64,000 nucleotides of DNA from Prorocentrum cordatum (lineage: Eukaryota > Sar > Dinophyceae > Prorocentrales > Prorocentraceae). Numbering within the stretch: position 1 is the stretch's first letter; every line of letters starts with the position of its first letter. Shown here in pieces: positions 1 to 11,823 of this stretch. The position numbers were made by a program, and so were the translations under genes. The notes beneath the pieces were generated by a model. The model had not been told where the DNA came from and did no database searches. It saw only the letters and a list, made by a program, of their open reading frames with translations. The DNA is taken from positions 566,501 to 630,500 of the forward strand of contig CAUYUJ010015826.1 of the NCBI GenBank assembly GCA_963575745.1, given 5' to 3'.

Positions 1-265
1 TGCCTCGAGCGAGGCATCCCACGGGGCCAGCCAGGAGGCATTTCACGGGCACGTTCGCGCCCAGGCTGCGGTGTGATTGTTTTCGTGGTTTGGACGTTTG
101 TGTTTTTTCATACCATGCTGTGAGGATGTCTCGAGCGAGGCGCCGACTTAGGCAGCCGCCATTGGGTAGCTCACGAGCCCGGTCGCGCCCCGAGTGTGGG
201 GCTGTCTCGGGTGGTTTGCTTGTTTGGTGGCTTGGATTTCGGCACTCTCCGATCATGGTGAGGAT
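1..265. repeat. Dispersed GAGGATGTCTCGAGCGA-type repeat DNA
   Basis: No gene seen. The motif GAGGATGTCTCGAGCGA and close variants occur near 122 and 747, and many times at 5477-5870. It appears to be a decayed minisatellite. MITE copy 1 is inserted into one monomer at its right edge. Confidence 0.5.
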
Positions 266-436
266 CGGGGGTGGACAGAAACCCCAACAGTGACACGTCG
301 ATTAGTGAATTGTCCGTTTTCGGTTCTCGAGAGGGCGCCGCGGCCGTTATTTTCGAGGCTTGCGCCCGCCAGGTTCGGGCCTTAGGTCGTGCTCAATACA
401 CCACGTTTTGCTAAAGGGAGGTCTGTCCATCCCCGA
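266..436 (+). mobile_element. MITE family R1, copy 1 (171 bp)
   Basis: A short element with terminal inverted repeats. The left end reads CGGGGGTGGACAGA and the right end reads TCTGTCCATCCCCG, which are near-perfect reverse complements. It is bracketed by the direct repeat GAGGAT (260-265 and 437-442), a target-site duplication made inside the local GAGGATGT repeat. The core (about 291-385) is shared with copies at 46416-46584 and 63169-63340. It encodes no protein. Confidence 0.85.
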
Positions 437-1010
437 GAGGATGTGCCGGGCCAGGCGCTGATCTCAGCATCCCGGGGGCGCCACAGAGAGGTTCACGGGC
501 CTGTTCGCGCCCAGACTGTGGGGATATCTCAGGTGATTCGTTTGCTTGGTGCTTTGGACTTCGGTGTCGGTGCTTTTCAGAGCAGACGGTGGGAATGTCT
601 GGACTGGTTCCAGCACCCCAATGACGGAGGACGACCTCGATCGATAACATGGAGTTGTAGGCCGAGGGAGGGGATGCCTGAGTGATGAAGAGGCGGACGT
701 GGCGCTCGTTGCGTGGCTGGGAGTCCGTTGTTCTCAGAGCAGTTCGTGAGGATGTCTCAAGCGAGTCTGACGAAGTGATTGCTCAGGCATTCCCGACCCT
801 TCCCCTTTCAGAGCCCCAACGGCATCTCGAGGTGGCAGGCATAGCATTTTGGCACTCCATTGGGGAACCGCCAGGCATCGCTCAGCCGCCATGGGCTGAG
901 GTTCTGTCATTCGGACACTCACAGACGGCAGACGGAAGCGCTAGGAGTTGTGACGCATATCTGGGGATATTCGCATCAATGCTTTTTTACTGGGTTGATT
1001 TTACTTATCT
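437..1010. other. No recognised feature
   Basis: About 570 bp. Open frames are short and unlike any family I recognise. There is one further GAGGATGTCTCAAGCGA motif near 747. Confidence 0.4.
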
Positions 1011-1011
1011 A

Positions 1012-1345
1012 TTGGCCTTCGGCCCATCCCTCCACTGTGCCTGCGTTGTGGTGGTATGACGCCTAGTGGATGTTCTTTGGGATCTCGTGGGGGACCTCTC
1101 GGGGGCCTCTTGGATGCAGTTTGGACGCCTCTTGGGGACAGTTCTGATGCCTCTTGGAGCCTCTTTTGGGTCTCTTGGTGGCTTCTTGGGGCCTTTTGGA
1201 GGCCTCTTGGGGCCTCCTGGGCGCCTCTTGGAAGCTCCTGGGGGCCTCTTGGGGCGGAAGGCTCGGAGGTTCGATTCGTGCTCCCTCTCTCGGACCCCTG
1301 TTGGGGGCCCTCTTGGGCCCTCTTGGGCGCCTCCTGAGCCGTCTT
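1012..1345 (+). repeat. G-rich GGCCTCTTGGG array (E1 superfamily)
   Basis: A 10-12 bp degenerate tandem repeat, GGCCTCTTGGG and variants. Its leader (GGCCTTCGGCCCATCCC, then a GATGTTCTTTGGG segment and CAGTTTGGACGCCTC) matches, in the same order, the start of the TYW1 intron at 55191. The right end is not clear. All frames through it are low-complexity and not credible proteins. Confidence 0.75.
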
Positions 1346-1614
1346 GGGGCGATGCAGAAGGGAGGGGGGCTGGAGGGTGGGAGCGGGGACGAGGGGGATG
1401 GGAAGACAGGGGTACAGTGCCGTTTTTAATACATGCTCCGCGTGCGGATCATGTATTCAAAATGCAAGGAATTAGTACTAAAAACAACTATGAGTTCATG
1501 TAAAACATTATTCATAGATTAGTCATGTATTAAAAACCCGTAATTTTAAATCCTATGTATTAAAAATTGCCCTGTAGGGAGGGCGGGAGGGAGGGTCCAG
1601 GATGGACGGGGCAG

Positions 1615-1737
1615 GCGCCTGCTCCTCCGGGACACGGCGTTCTGCCCGCTGCTGAAGGCGGGCCTGGACGGCCGCTCGCACGCCGGGCCGCCTTCCCTGC
1701 GCGCCCTGGCGCGCGCGTGGCTGGGCCAGGAGATGCG
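1615..1737 (+). pseudogene. Exon fragment: DEDDh 3'-5' exonuclease-like (REXO4/ISG20 type), upstream part
   Basis: After a possible acceptor (AG at 1613-1614) one frame reads RLLLRDTAFCPLLKAG and then PSLRALARAWLGQEMR. This resembles the RDT...PL and SLR.L....LG..I segments that precede the Exo III motif in REXO4/ISG20-type DEDDh exonucleases. The frame then runs into a 420-bp GAG microsatellite without the final HD..EDA block. That block occurs on the same strand at 13072. Either this is one gene with an 11-kb intron that received a LINE, or these are separate fragments. Family assignment is from motif order only. Confidence 0.45.
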
Positions 1738-1740
1738 CGG

Positions 1741-2162
<422 letters not shown>

Positions 2163-2214
2163 GGCGGCCGCGCCTGCTCTTGGACCAGCCGCTGCCCGCC
2201 AAGGTCAAGAGCGG

Positions 2215-3345
2215 GGAGGTGGCCGTGGGTCGGGTGATACACGTTCACGATCGGGTGGAGAGGGTTCTCGTACCTCGCCAGGTCCACGCCAAGTGCCTGG
2301 GCAGGGCTCACTGCGTCGTCCTGCTGCTGGTGCTCGCTCTGCAGATCCTCTTCAAGGCTCAGTTGACCCATGGGCGGGATCTTCGGCTGCAAACCCTGCG
2401 AACCGAGGCCAAGCTGAAAGCAGTGACAGCTCATCGGTCATCTCGCGGGGTGCCATTGACGAAATGCTGGCGGCATTCAAGAATGACATGGAGCGGTCCT
2501 TCGACGCGCGCATGGATGAGACAAAGAAGGGGATCATCGCTGATATCAATGGTTACACAGTGCAGCTTGTCAAAGCCGTCAGTGAGCGTCAAGAAAGGGT
2601 CAACACACATGTGAGGGGTGAATTGGATGAATTACGTACGCGGCAATCAACTTTCAAAGTCCAGCAACAGCACGTGCGCACGGAGATGGAGCAGCTCAGA
2701 CGTCAGCTCCACATTGCCGAGACGACGGTCCCGATCAAAGACCTCGTCAGTGCGATGGAGTGGGACAGGGATCCAGACGGCTCGATCTTCTTGGCGAACA
2801 CTGAGCCCAACGTCACTATCGAGAATATCAAGAACCAGCTCAAGAGCTGGATGGAGGAAGCAGGTTTCGAGGAGCAACATTGGTCGGTCATCGGTAACAC
2901 GCCAGGCAGGAGATTCAAGGTGCAGATGTCGGGTGACGCGAATGCGGTTATGCGGAAGGTCAAACAGGCACAGCGCAATCTCAGGCAGGACGGTGAGTGG
3001 AGGCAGTTCAGCACGCCTACGATTGAAGGGGGCCAGTCCAGGATCTTTGTTGGGTTGGACAAAAGTGACAAAATGGTGCGACGTGAAATCCAAACTAAGA
3101 AAATGGGTGGCCTGGTTCGTGAACTACTTCGGAATGCACGAGTCAGACATGATCGGACGAAAGGAATCATATCCTTGAAAGGCGCGCCGTGCGTTCAGCT
3201 CGATGTTGGCCAAGAAAAAAGATGGCCCGACCAAGCTCCTTTGGAACTATGCGGTGGCTAGTTCGCAAAATGTGGATAAGGACGCCCTTTTGGCGAGGTT
3301 CAACGGTATCTTTCACGCGGCGGAGGAGATACGGCGGCAGCTTTA
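2215..3345 (+). pseudogene. LINE ORF1 (coiled-coil / nucleic-acid-binding protein), frameshifted
   Basis: The frame up to the TAG at 3259-3261 has a Ser/Pro-rich start, then a long charged helix (MLAAFKNDMERSFDARMDE... through MEQLRRQLHIAE, about 2464-2725) that should form a coiled coil. An RRM-like region follows (SIFLANTEP... and RRFKVQMSG...). Near 3190 the sensible frame changes: NYAVASSQNVDKDALLARFN and GIFHAAEEIRRQL follow, ending at TAA 3343-3345, so a small indel has shifted the C-terminus. Its likely role was binding the LINE RNA. The coiled coil plus RRM-like layout is typical of LINE ORF1. Confidence 0.75.
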
Positions 3346-5073
3346 ACCGTATATTGCAGCCGTGGCATGAGGATCTCTCTTTTTCTCTCCTCTGTTGTCC
3401 CTTCCTTTATCACCTGGAACACTCGTGCTCTTCTTCATCACCTCCCATCCACTCGTAAGATCAAATATACGCGGCTGGCGGAGGTGATTCGTCCACGCAC
3501 TATGATTGCGTTGCAGGAGACGCATGGTACAGAGGAGGAGCTGAGACACCAGATATACTTGACTCACAAGAAAACGGCGGTGTTTGCTTCAATGCCAAGA
3601 CATCATGCTGGCGGGGCTGCGATCACTCTTCGTGGTTTGTCTCAGTGCGAGGCGAAAAAGGCGATGGAGGAGGGGCGTATCCGTCACAGTGTGATTGCAC
3701 CTGGATACGTGCAGAGATTACAGATTATGGCGCGGGCCTCAAGTTCGAATGGCACGCGCAGGCAGGAACCTATGATGGTGATTTACAACATGCACAATTT
3801 TGGGTTGGATGAGGCGACGGCCCAGACATTGATGAGGATAATCGCGGCGGAGGCAGAGATTGCTGCGGGGAACCCTCATCGGTCTACGGTCATGCCGATG
3901 GGCGACTTCAACTTCCATGAGAAGGCTGCGATGTATATTGCGACGCCTGAGATCGACAAGGGGTTGCTCGACCAGATGCGGCACAGAGAGGGAGGTGAAC
4001 AATGGCTGGGTGCTCTGGCGGGCCTAGTGGAGCTGGACCCTGAGCAGCCCACGCGCTACGTGGCGGATGGTGAGAGGCTTTCGCAGTTGGACAAGGTGTT
4101 CATCTCGACCCCTGGCTGGCTGCTCCTCGACTGGGCCATGTCGGCGACGGTGCTGGACAGGCCAGAGGAGCTCCTCGGCCGCGGCATTTCTGATCACGCG
4201 CCTGCGCGTGTGACCCTTGCCACTCGCCCGCCGCGCCCGCTGCGTGAGCGGCCAATCCCACGCCATGTCTGTTGCCCCCCTGCCTTCTCGAATTTCCTCT
4301 CGCTCTTGTTGTCCCGCTCTCCCCTTTTCTCTCTCCCCGCCATATCCGGATGGCGAGGGTGCAAGCGACTCCTTCGGGAAGCGGCCCGCATGACAAGAGA
4401 TTCTTTGATAAAACAACAGGCCCCTGAGTTGGAGACGAAAATCATGATTTTCCGCTCAATTGCCCGTGCAGTGAATTTGAATGATGTACGCCTGGCCTCC
4501 AAGTTGCTTGCGACTGTCCCTGCAGCCGACGAACACCTGTTGCTGGAGAATGAGGGTCTCGTCGTTCTTAGGTCTGCGATCGTCTTTCGTCGGCAATATG
4601 AAGAACTCCAGCAGCACCGCGTCGAGCGCAGGCTGGCAGAAGCCGAGGCAGCAATGAAGTCATCTGAGGCAATGAAGGAGCGCAAGCGTTTAAGGGCTCA
4701 TATGTATGCGGGGCGTAGAAGGGCCAAACTTTGGGCCCCGTCGAGGAAGACTCCCCCTCTTCAGGCTCTGATGAGCCCTGTCGGCGCCGTTGCATCGAAT
4801 GCGCAGGAGATGGCGTCGGAGCTGCATCGACGCTGGGCCCCAGTCTTTGCTTGGAAGCAGGTTCCTGTCAAGCACGTTCGTAGGTATCTTCAAAAGCATG
4901 CTCGGCCCTTTGACTGGTCCGAGGCCTCGGTCCCAACTGTCTCACAGATTCGGGGGGCGCTCGCCAGGGCCAAACCTACGGCGCCAGGGCCAGGCGGGCT
5001 CCCATGCGCAGCCTGGCAGCAGCATTCGCGATCGGCTGAGATTCTACACGACCTCCTCTTCCACCTCCGGGCT

Positions 5074-5075
<2 letters not shown>

Positions 5076-5104
<29 letters not shown>

Positions 5105-5139
5105 GCACACACACACGCACGCACGCGCGCGCGCGCTGG
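5076..5139 (+). repeat. 64-bp C/CA/CG simple-repeat insertion in LINE RT
   Basis: A poly-C run followed by CA and CG dinucleotides, bracketed by the direct repeat GCTGG (5071-5075 and 5135-5139). Removing 64 bp joins LFHLRAG to MNDILLVFAPKG in one frame. Either an insertion with a 5-bp duplication or a slippage expansion between two GCTGG copies would explain it. Confidence 0.7.
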
Positions 5140-5350
5140 CATGAATGATATTCTTTTAGTTTTTGCGCCAAAGGGCAAACGTGAGGATGACAGCCAGAGC
5201 GCGGTGCGCGAGGCTGCTTCCACACGCCCCCTGGCGCTCAAGAATGCAGATGTGAAAGTGCTTTCGTCGGTGCGTAATTTCCAGTTCAAGAAGGTGCTAA
5301 GTTCGCAGGCGCAGAAGGACCAGAAAGGATTTCTGATCGGGTGGGATTTT

Positions 5351-6880
5351 TCCCGGAAAGGGCCTGAGCCCAGGGTTCTCTTTTAGTAGGTTTCCCCCCG
5401 GTTTTGACGGCTGTAGGGCCGGCGAATTTCTTTTGCGATAAATAACGAGGTCGCGCAGGGCCGGCGAATTAAACATTGAGGATGTCCCTAGCGAAACGCT
5501 TGGTTTTCAGAATTTGTTGAGGATGTCTCGAGCGAAACGCTTATTTTGCGTTATAGATTGCCCTCTCCTGGGGACATGAATTCTGAGGATCTCTCAAGTG
5601 GATTGCATGTTTTCACTTGCCCAAGTCTTGAGAATGTCTCGAGCGAGACGCTTGGTTTCACGCCTCCAAGTGGCCCAGACAGATGTCTAGCATGAGGATT
5701 TGTTGAGGATGTCTCGAACCAGAGGCTTGTTTTCACGTGTCCAGGTCGCCCAGGCGGATGTCTAGCATGAGCATTTGTTGAGGATGTCTCTCGAGCGAGA
5801 CGCTTGTTTGCACGTGCTCAGGTTGCCCAGGCGGATGTCTAGCATGAGGATGTGCTGACAACGTCTTGAGCGAAACGCGTGTTTTCACGTGTCCAGGTCG
5901 CCCAGGCACAGCACAGCCTTCGTCACGGTACATCAATATCGAAACCCTTAGCATTGCAGCATGGCGTGTTGCCTGGGACGTTCCGCGGAGCGTCCCGTGG
6001 CGAGCCCCCTGGCACGTCGCGCGGTGCACGTCCATTGGCACGTTCCGGAGCGCGTCCCCTTGGCACGCCCCGCGGTGCGTGCCCATGGCACGTCCACTGG
6101 CACGTCGCCTGGCGCGTCCCTTGGGACGTTCCGCGGCGCGTCCTCTTGGCATGTTCCCTCTGTCGACTAGTTCTGGGGCAGCTACCATCTGCTCAGGCAG
6201 CTCGAGCTTACGATCTAGATCAGTTCGGTGAGGACTCGGATGCCAGGGAGGACTCGATCCACAACGCTATATATAGATCACAATCGCGGCATGGCACATC
6301 GCAGTTCAGCACGGCCCAGCACAGCACAGCCGTCGGCACGGTACATCAAGATCGATACACTCAACTATGCACCTTGGCACATTCCTTGGCGCGTTCCGTG
6401 GCGAGTCCACCTGGCACGTCGCGCGGCGCGTCCCCTGGCACGTCCCTCGGCACGTCCATTGGCACGTTCCGTAGCGCGTCCCCTTGGCACGTTCCGCGGT
6501 GCGTCCCCATGGCACGTCCACTGGCACGTCGCCTGGCGCGTCCCTTGGGACGTTCCGCGGCGCGTCCTCCTGGCATGTTCCCTCTGTCGATTAGTTCTGG
6601 GGCAGCTACCATATGCTCAGGCAGCTCGAGCTTGCGCTCCACATCAGTTCGGTGAGGACTCGGATGCCAGGGAGGACTCGATCCACAACGCTATATAGAG
6701 CACAATCGCGGCATGGCACATCGCAGTTCAGCACGGCGTAGCACAGCACAGCCCTCGGCACAGTACATCATCATCGATACATTCAGCATTGCATGTGCCC
6801 GTCGCCCAATCAGGTGTCCTTGAAATGTTGCAATGCCTTACATTTCTATATTCCTTTCCGGTTTCGTGGGTCGATCATGT
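5351..6880 (+). mobile_element. E2 element, copy 1: 1.5-kb satellite-bearing insertion in LINE RT
   Basis: Excising it joins GFLIGWDF to LENITLLDT, giving continuous LINE RT. The left end is TCCCGGAAAGGGCCTGAG and the right end is GGGTCGATCATGT. The same two ends bound a second copy at 33741-35501. CCGGAAAGG near the left end is complementary to CCTTTCCGG near the right end. Inside are tandem TTGAGGATGTCTCGAGCGA monomers (5477-5870) and two full units of a 413-422 bp tandem repeat (5906, 6319, partial third at 6741). Those units are built from degenerate CTGGCACGTCC decamers. No protein is encoded. Confidence 0.75.
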
Positions 6881-7315
6881 TTAGAGAACATCACCCTCCT
6901 GGACACCGCATCCAGGATCCTAGGGATGCCCGACCAGGCCAGGGAGCGTCACCTCATCCTCTTCCTCTCTGACTTCGGCAACGCCTTTCCCTCCCTCGCT
7001 CACATCTTCCTCTGGGAAGTCATTCAGTTCCTTGGGATGCCGACTGGTTTCATGGCTTCTTTTTTTCCGGCGTCGTATGCATTCGCGTGCGCGAAGGCCC
7101 CTCTCTTGGGACAACTCCTGGATTTCGGTGTAATTTGCTCTGGCGCGATGCATGGAGACCCTGCGAGCGGCTCAATGTGGGCCATGTCTATGGACCCTCT
7201 TCTGAGGGCTCTCAGGCAGCGCCTTGACCTCTCACCTGGGTCGGAGTCGGGGGTTTGCGCGGACGACGTGGGCTTGGCTTTGTCAGAGGTCAAGGCACTC
7301 AAGAGAGCACGCGGT

Positions 7316-7357
<42 letters not shown>

Positions 7358-7360
7358 TAG
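7316..7360 (+). other. 45-bp GT-poly(T)-AG intron-like insert in LINE RT
   Basis: GTT, about 35 T residues, then TTGTAG, between RT motif C (CADDVG) and motif D (AGFQLKIPK). The length is a multiple of three, so the frame is the same on both sides and only the TAG breaks it. Excision as a GT-AG unit joins ...KRARG to VLAGFQLK. Homopolymer length may be affected by sequencing error. Confidence 0.5.
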
Positions 7361-8675
7361 GTCCTTGCGGGTTTCCAATTAAAAATACCCAAGTGCTGTA
7401 CCGTTCCCCTGGAGGCAGAGTTCTCACCGTTCCTGCAAAAACAGATAGAGGCTCTGCTTGAGATGCATGCCCCGAGCTGGAAACATATTCCTGTGCTGCC
7501 TATGGCAGAATACCTTGGGGCGTGGATCGGCCCTGCTGCGAACAATGAGATGTGGGCGAGGATATTTCTGGAGTGGGTGGGGGTGGTGAATGCTATCACG
7601 AAGCAGCAGGCCGCCCCCTCGGTGGCGACCCAGCTTTATAACTCTCGCGCCATCTCCAAATTCTCCTACCTCTGTCAACTTGCCCCCCTCCCGAAGCAGA
7701 TTGCGCGCTGGGGGTCCTGGGCTCTTCACCGTGTCCTTCGCCTCCCCTCTTGCGCGTTCCCTCTTGCTGACCTCCTTGCCGTGAGGGCATGGGCCAAGGT
7801 GCGCCCACTCTCGCTTCAGGTTCAGGGAACTGCAACGCTCTGGAGGGCGGCCTTGCAGACTATCTTGAATTGGAGGCCTCTCTTCCTGCGAATGCAGCAG
7901 AAGGCCAAGCGATTCTTGCCATGCGCACGCTGGGCGGCAAATATTTGGCTGCCCCCATTTTGGAAGAGACGACCGTTTGTGCAAGAGCTTGCGTTGGCCG
8001 AGTCGGGTTTCAAGGAGTGTGATCGGCTTCGGGGGCCGTTCATCCTAGCCAGAAAGGCTCTCGCGGAGGTGCAGCTTGTGAAACCGCGGGTCCAGGTCCA
8101 GCGAGTTTTCGGTCGTTCCCTGGGCGCTGCTCTCTTTCAAGACAAATTTGGGGGCACCATCAAGCGTATGATTGCCTCATGGGCCATGTGGCCACGGACA
8201 GCTCCTGCTCTGAAAGCCATCGATTGGCTTGCTCTCCGCGCTCGTCTATTGCAAGCGCCACCATCGTGGCAGATGTGCATTGTCAAGACTCTGGCGGGTG
8301 GGTGGGTGACGGAGAGGAGGATGTCGCAGAAGCATTGCCAGTGCATTTTTGGATGTTTGGAGGAAGAGGCCTCGGACAGGCAGGCTCACTACATGTGCTG
8401 TCCCAGGTTGTGGGCCGCGATCACTGCTGCCTGGTATCCCGAGACGCCTCTCCCCCAACCTATTCTTTCGCGGCCCGCCCTTCATCGCGCGCTTACAGAT
8501 ATTGAGCGTGACGTGGCGTGCCAGCGTATGATCATTGCATACTACATGCACAACGCACATCGTCGTTGCCCCACCCAGTCTCTCGATTGTTCGGCACGTG
8601 CTGCACGTGCCCAGATGCTGCAGCAGGCCGAGGTAGAGCGGTGAGGAGGTTTGGACTTTCCTGGGCTACGTGCGA

Positions 8676-9165
8676 GGAGGAGGAGGAGGAGGAGGAGGAG
8701 GCGGAGGAGGCGGGGGCGGGGGCGGAGGAGGAGGCGGAGGCGGAGGCGGAGGCGGAGGCGGAGGCAGAGGCGGTGGAGGTGGAGGAGGAGGAGGAGGAGG
8801 AGGAGAAGGAAGAGGAGGGGAGGGAAGGAGGAGGATGAGGAGGAGGAGGAGTAGGAGGAGGGAGGAGGGGGAGGAGGAGGAGGAGGAGGAGGAGGAAGGA
8901 GGAAGAGGAGGAGGAGGAGGAGGAGGAGGAGGAGGAGGAGGAGGAGGAGAGGAGGAGGAGGGAGGAGGGAGGAGGGGAGGGAAGGACGAGGAGGAGGAGA
9001 AGAGGAGGAGGAGGAGGAGAGGAGGAGGAGGGGGGGAATGGGGGGAATGGGGGAATGGGGGAAATGGGGGGAATGGGGTGGGGTAGGAGGAGGAGGAGGA
9101 GGAGGAGGAGGAGGAGGAGAGGAGGAGGAGGAGGAGGAGGAGGAGGAGGAGGAGGAGGAGGAGTC
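8676..9165 (+). repeat. GAG/GGA microsatellite
   Basis: About 490 bp of (GAG)n with GGCGGA blocks and a short GGGGGAAT subrepeat near 9030-9080. It begins 30 bp after the LINE ORF2 stop. The long frames across it are artefacts. Confidence 0.95.
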
Positions 9166-9495
9166 CGCGCCGCACCACCCGAAGTGCCTGCAGGGAGGCC
9201 TGGGCGAGGAGATGCGCGAGGAGGGCCCTGACTCTGGATCCGTCTTTTCTGTGCGATTTCTCAGGTAGGGCGGATATTGTCGCCTTATGGTTCAAGCTCC
9301 TCTGATGCCGATTCCCGCCCTGCCTCACCGTCGTTGTTTCCGTCGCACTTTTGCTGGTATGTCCGCCCTGCCACTCCGAGGCGGAAATGCCCGCCCTATG
9401 TTTTCTCATCGTTTGGGGTGCATTTCCGACACAGCTGCAAGTAGGACGCTCAATCAAAGTACGGCCGATGCGGAGTCGGGGAGGGGAAGAGTTGG
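9166..9495. other. No recognised feature
   Basis: 330 bp without a credible gene. The first bases (GGCGAGGAGATGCGCGAGG) resemble the end of the exonuclease exon fragment near 1725, also at a GAG array edge. Confidence 0.4.
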
Positions 9496-9499
9496 CAGG

Positions 9500-10160
9500 C
9501 TAGGTGCGCTCGCGTCATATCTTGACGTCCTACCCCTCCCCATCCCTCACCATTACATATAGCCCCTCTCTATTCGCCCTGTCGCATGTCGAAGACTACA
9601 CCGATCCCCCAACGGTACGCGATGCATAGCATGGCAAAGCATTGCGCAGTCAAGCATTACATAGCATAGCATTGCAGCGCAAAATATGGCACCGCCATCG
9701 CATAGCGGTACATACCACAGCATTGCATACCATGCCATTGCATGGCATGGCATTGCGTAGCCCAGCGTTGTATATCACAGCATTGTAGAGCAAGGCGTGC
9801 AATCGCATTACAAACAGTAAATCGCATAGCACTGAATTGCTTGCAGTGGGAGCACGATTCGGAAGGACCGACAACGCGGAAATGAGGCCAGCGCAGCAGC
9901 GGGAACACGATTCGGAAGGACCGAAAAGGCGCACATGAGACCAGCATTGCAGCGGGAATACGGTTTTGGCTGAAGGACCGAACGCGCGGAAATGAGGCAA
10001 ACGCTGCAGCGGGAGCACGATTTTGAAGGACCACGAACGATTGGATTGGACACGCACCGAAGACATTCAACTGTTTAGCTCCTGTGTGTGAAAACATATG
10101 ACAAGAGGAGAGTCGTATTCACAATGTGTGAGGCGTGAGCGAGGGGGAAGGGGAGGTATA
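9500..10160 (+). repeat. E3 composite repeat, copy A
   Basis: It starts with GTGCGCTCGCGTCATATC, then a TGACGTCCT segment. A run of GCATAGCATTG-type decamers (9620-9830) follows, then about four units of a 55-60 bp repeat (GGGAGCACGATT...GAAGGACCGAA...AATGAGGCCAGC, 9846-10035). It ends with a GAGAGTCGTATTCACAATG segment. The same order occurs in copy B at 11824-12420. Confidence 0.65.
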
Positions 10161-10161
10161 A

Positions 10162-10470
10162 TGATAATAGTAATAGTAATAGTAATAGTAATAGTGATAA
10201 TATTAATAATGATAATAATAATAATAGCAATAATAGCAGTACTACTGCTAGCAACAATGATCAGCATAGTGAATGAACATACGATTACGATGATAATAAT
10301 AATAATATAATAATAATACGAATAATAATAATACTACTAATAATAATGATGGTAATAATAATAATACTAATACTAATATTAATAATAATATTAATAATAA
10401 TAATAATAATAATAATAATGATAATAATAACGATAATAATAATAACAACAACAACAAGGCGATGAAACAT
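10162..10470 (+). repeat. AT-rich (AATA/ATAGTA)n microsatellite
   Basis: About 300 bp of TAATAG, AATAAT and related triplets, very different in composition from the GC-rich surroundings. Confidence 0.9.
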
Positions 10471-10483
10471 ACTAATATTATTG

Positions 10484-11327
10484 AATCGCTTCGCTCATTC
10501 CGCCGGCCCATGATGTCGCACCGTGGTCGCCTGTCCGAGTGGTCGTTTGCAGTGTGGAGCTGCGGCGTCGGGAGTTGTGTAGTTGTCGATAAATCTGTCC
10601 AAAACCAAAGGAAACACAGTGTTTTGCCTGTTGGGGCCCTCTTGGGAGTTCTCTTGGAGGCTTCTTGGGGCATCTTGGAGGCTTCTCGGGCCATCTTGGA
10701 GACGTCTTGGGCCGTCCGGAGGCCATCTTGGGCGTCGTGGAGCGATCTTCGGGCGTCTTGGACCTCTCTTGGACCGTGTTGGGGGCGTTCTTGGGGCCCT
10801 CTTGGGCCGTCTTGGAGGCCTTTGGGGCCAACTTGGAGCCGTCTTGGGCCGTCTTGGGGCCCTTTTGAGTGCCTCTTGGGCCCTCTTGGGGCGATCTTGG
10901 AGGCCTCTTGAGCCGTTTAGGGGCGTCGGGGAACCGAAAAGGTTGAAACGCCCAAATCTGTCCAAAATCTAAGAAAAAGCATTGATTTTTACCTCTTGGG
11001 AGTGCTCCTGGAGGCCTCTTGGGGCATCTTGGAGGCTTGTTGGGTCATCTTGGAGACCTCTTGGGCCGTCTGGAGGCCATCTTGGGCGCCGTGGAGCGAT
11101 CTTCGGGCGTCTCGGACCTCTCTTGGATTGTGTTGGGGGCGTTCTTGGGGCCCTCTTGGGGCGATCCTGGAGGATCTGGGGGAGTGTCCCGGGCGTGTCC
11201 CGGGCTCCTCTCGTGGTTTTTTTGATCCAGGGACCCCCAGGGGCCGTCCCGCGCGCGCGAACCAGAAATATTGTTTACCAGTTACCGGAGATCTTAGCAC
11301 GCCTCTGGCCCGTTGGGCCGGCGAATT
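10484..11327 (+). mobile_element. E1 array element, copy with both ends
   Basis: The left end is AATCGCTTCGCTCATTCCGC followed by CGGCCC; the right end is CCCGTTGGGCCGGCGAATT. The ends are complementary (AATCGC...CGCCGGCCC against GGGCCGGCGAATT) apart from an 11-nt bulge. The body is two blocks of GGCCTCTTGGG-type arrays separated by AAATCTGTCCAAAATCTAAG. The last 100 bp (GTTACCGGAGATCTTAGCAC and on) are nearly identical to the copy at 25108-25473. No coding potential. Confidence 0.75.
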
Positions 11328-11823
11328 TGTAAAGTAAATATACAATTAACCATAGGAAGACGAATCGTAGTACATATAAGTATTAATAATAATCATAATA
11401 ATCATGCTAAGAGTAGTACTAGTGATAATACGAGTAGTAATAACTAATATTAGAAAAAGAGGAGGAGGACGAGGAGGAGGCGCGAGGCGTGATGCAGGAA
11501 GGGGGGAGGGAGGAGGAGAAGGCGGAGGAGGAGGCGGAGAAGGAATAGGCGGCGGAGGAGGAAGAGTAGGAGGAGGAGGAGAAGGAGGAGGAGGACGACG
11601 AGGAGGAGGAGCAAGAGGAAGAGGAGGAGGAGGACGAAGACGAAGAGCAGGAGCAGGAGCTGGAGCAGGAGCAGGAACAGGAACAGGAGCAGGAGCAGGA
11701 ACAGGAACAGGAGCAGGAGCAGGAGGAGGAGGAGGAGAAGGAGAAGGAGAAGGGAGGAGGGAGGAGGGGGGAGGGGGGAGGGGGGAGGAGGGAGGAGGGC
11801 GGAGGGGGAAGGGAGGAGGGGGG
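11328..11823 (+). repeat. AT-rich spacer then GGA/GCAGGA microsatellite
   Basis: 11328-11455 is AT-rich with ATAATCATAAT-like repeats. From 11456 it is (GGA)n with (GCAGGA)n and GGGGA stretches. No gene. Confidence 0.85.

Larger units (their letters stand above)
3367..8644 (+). pseudogene. LINE ORF2: endonuclease-reverse transcriptase, interrupted
   Basis: The endonuclease domain (residues about 14-290) shows FITWNTR, ALQETHG (Glu51), MGDFN (Asp180), LDKVFIS and ISDHAP (Asp276/His277), the active-site order of the exonuclease-endonuclease-phosphatase family. The RT fingers start at APGPGG (about 4981). The frame then moves across the 64-bp insert to VFAPKG and RPLALKNADVK (5161-5265), stops at the 1.5-kb element, and resumes at LENITLLDTASRI (6881). 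RT motif A is SDFGNAFPS, motif C is CADDVG (in place of YADD), and motif D is AGFQLKIPK after the T-rich insert. The last part (7463-8644) ends with a Cys/His cluster (CQCIFGC...HYMCC). It is not translatable as it stands. Confidence 0.9.
2165..8646 (+). mobile_element. LINE (non-LTR) retrotransposon, interrupted
   Basis: An ORF1-like coiled-coil protein (to 3345) is followed by ORF2 with an AP-endonuclease domain, reverse transcriptase and a C-terminal zinc knuckle (to 8644). This is the order of APE-type LINEs. ORF2 is broken by three insertions: a 64-bp C/CA/CG tract at 5076-5139, a 1.5-kb element at 5351-6880, and a 45-bp T-rich insert at 7316-7360. Taking each out joins conserved RT segments in frame, so the insertions came after the LINE. 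The exact ends and the LINE's own target duplication were not found; the 5' side merges with the GAG microsatellite and the 3' side with another. Confidence 0.9.

Noticed and set aside
840-865. SL-like string CATAGCATTTTGGCAC
   Set aside because: It needs a gap to align, lacks the CTCAAG end and is not followed by a gene, so chance similarity is the simpler reading.
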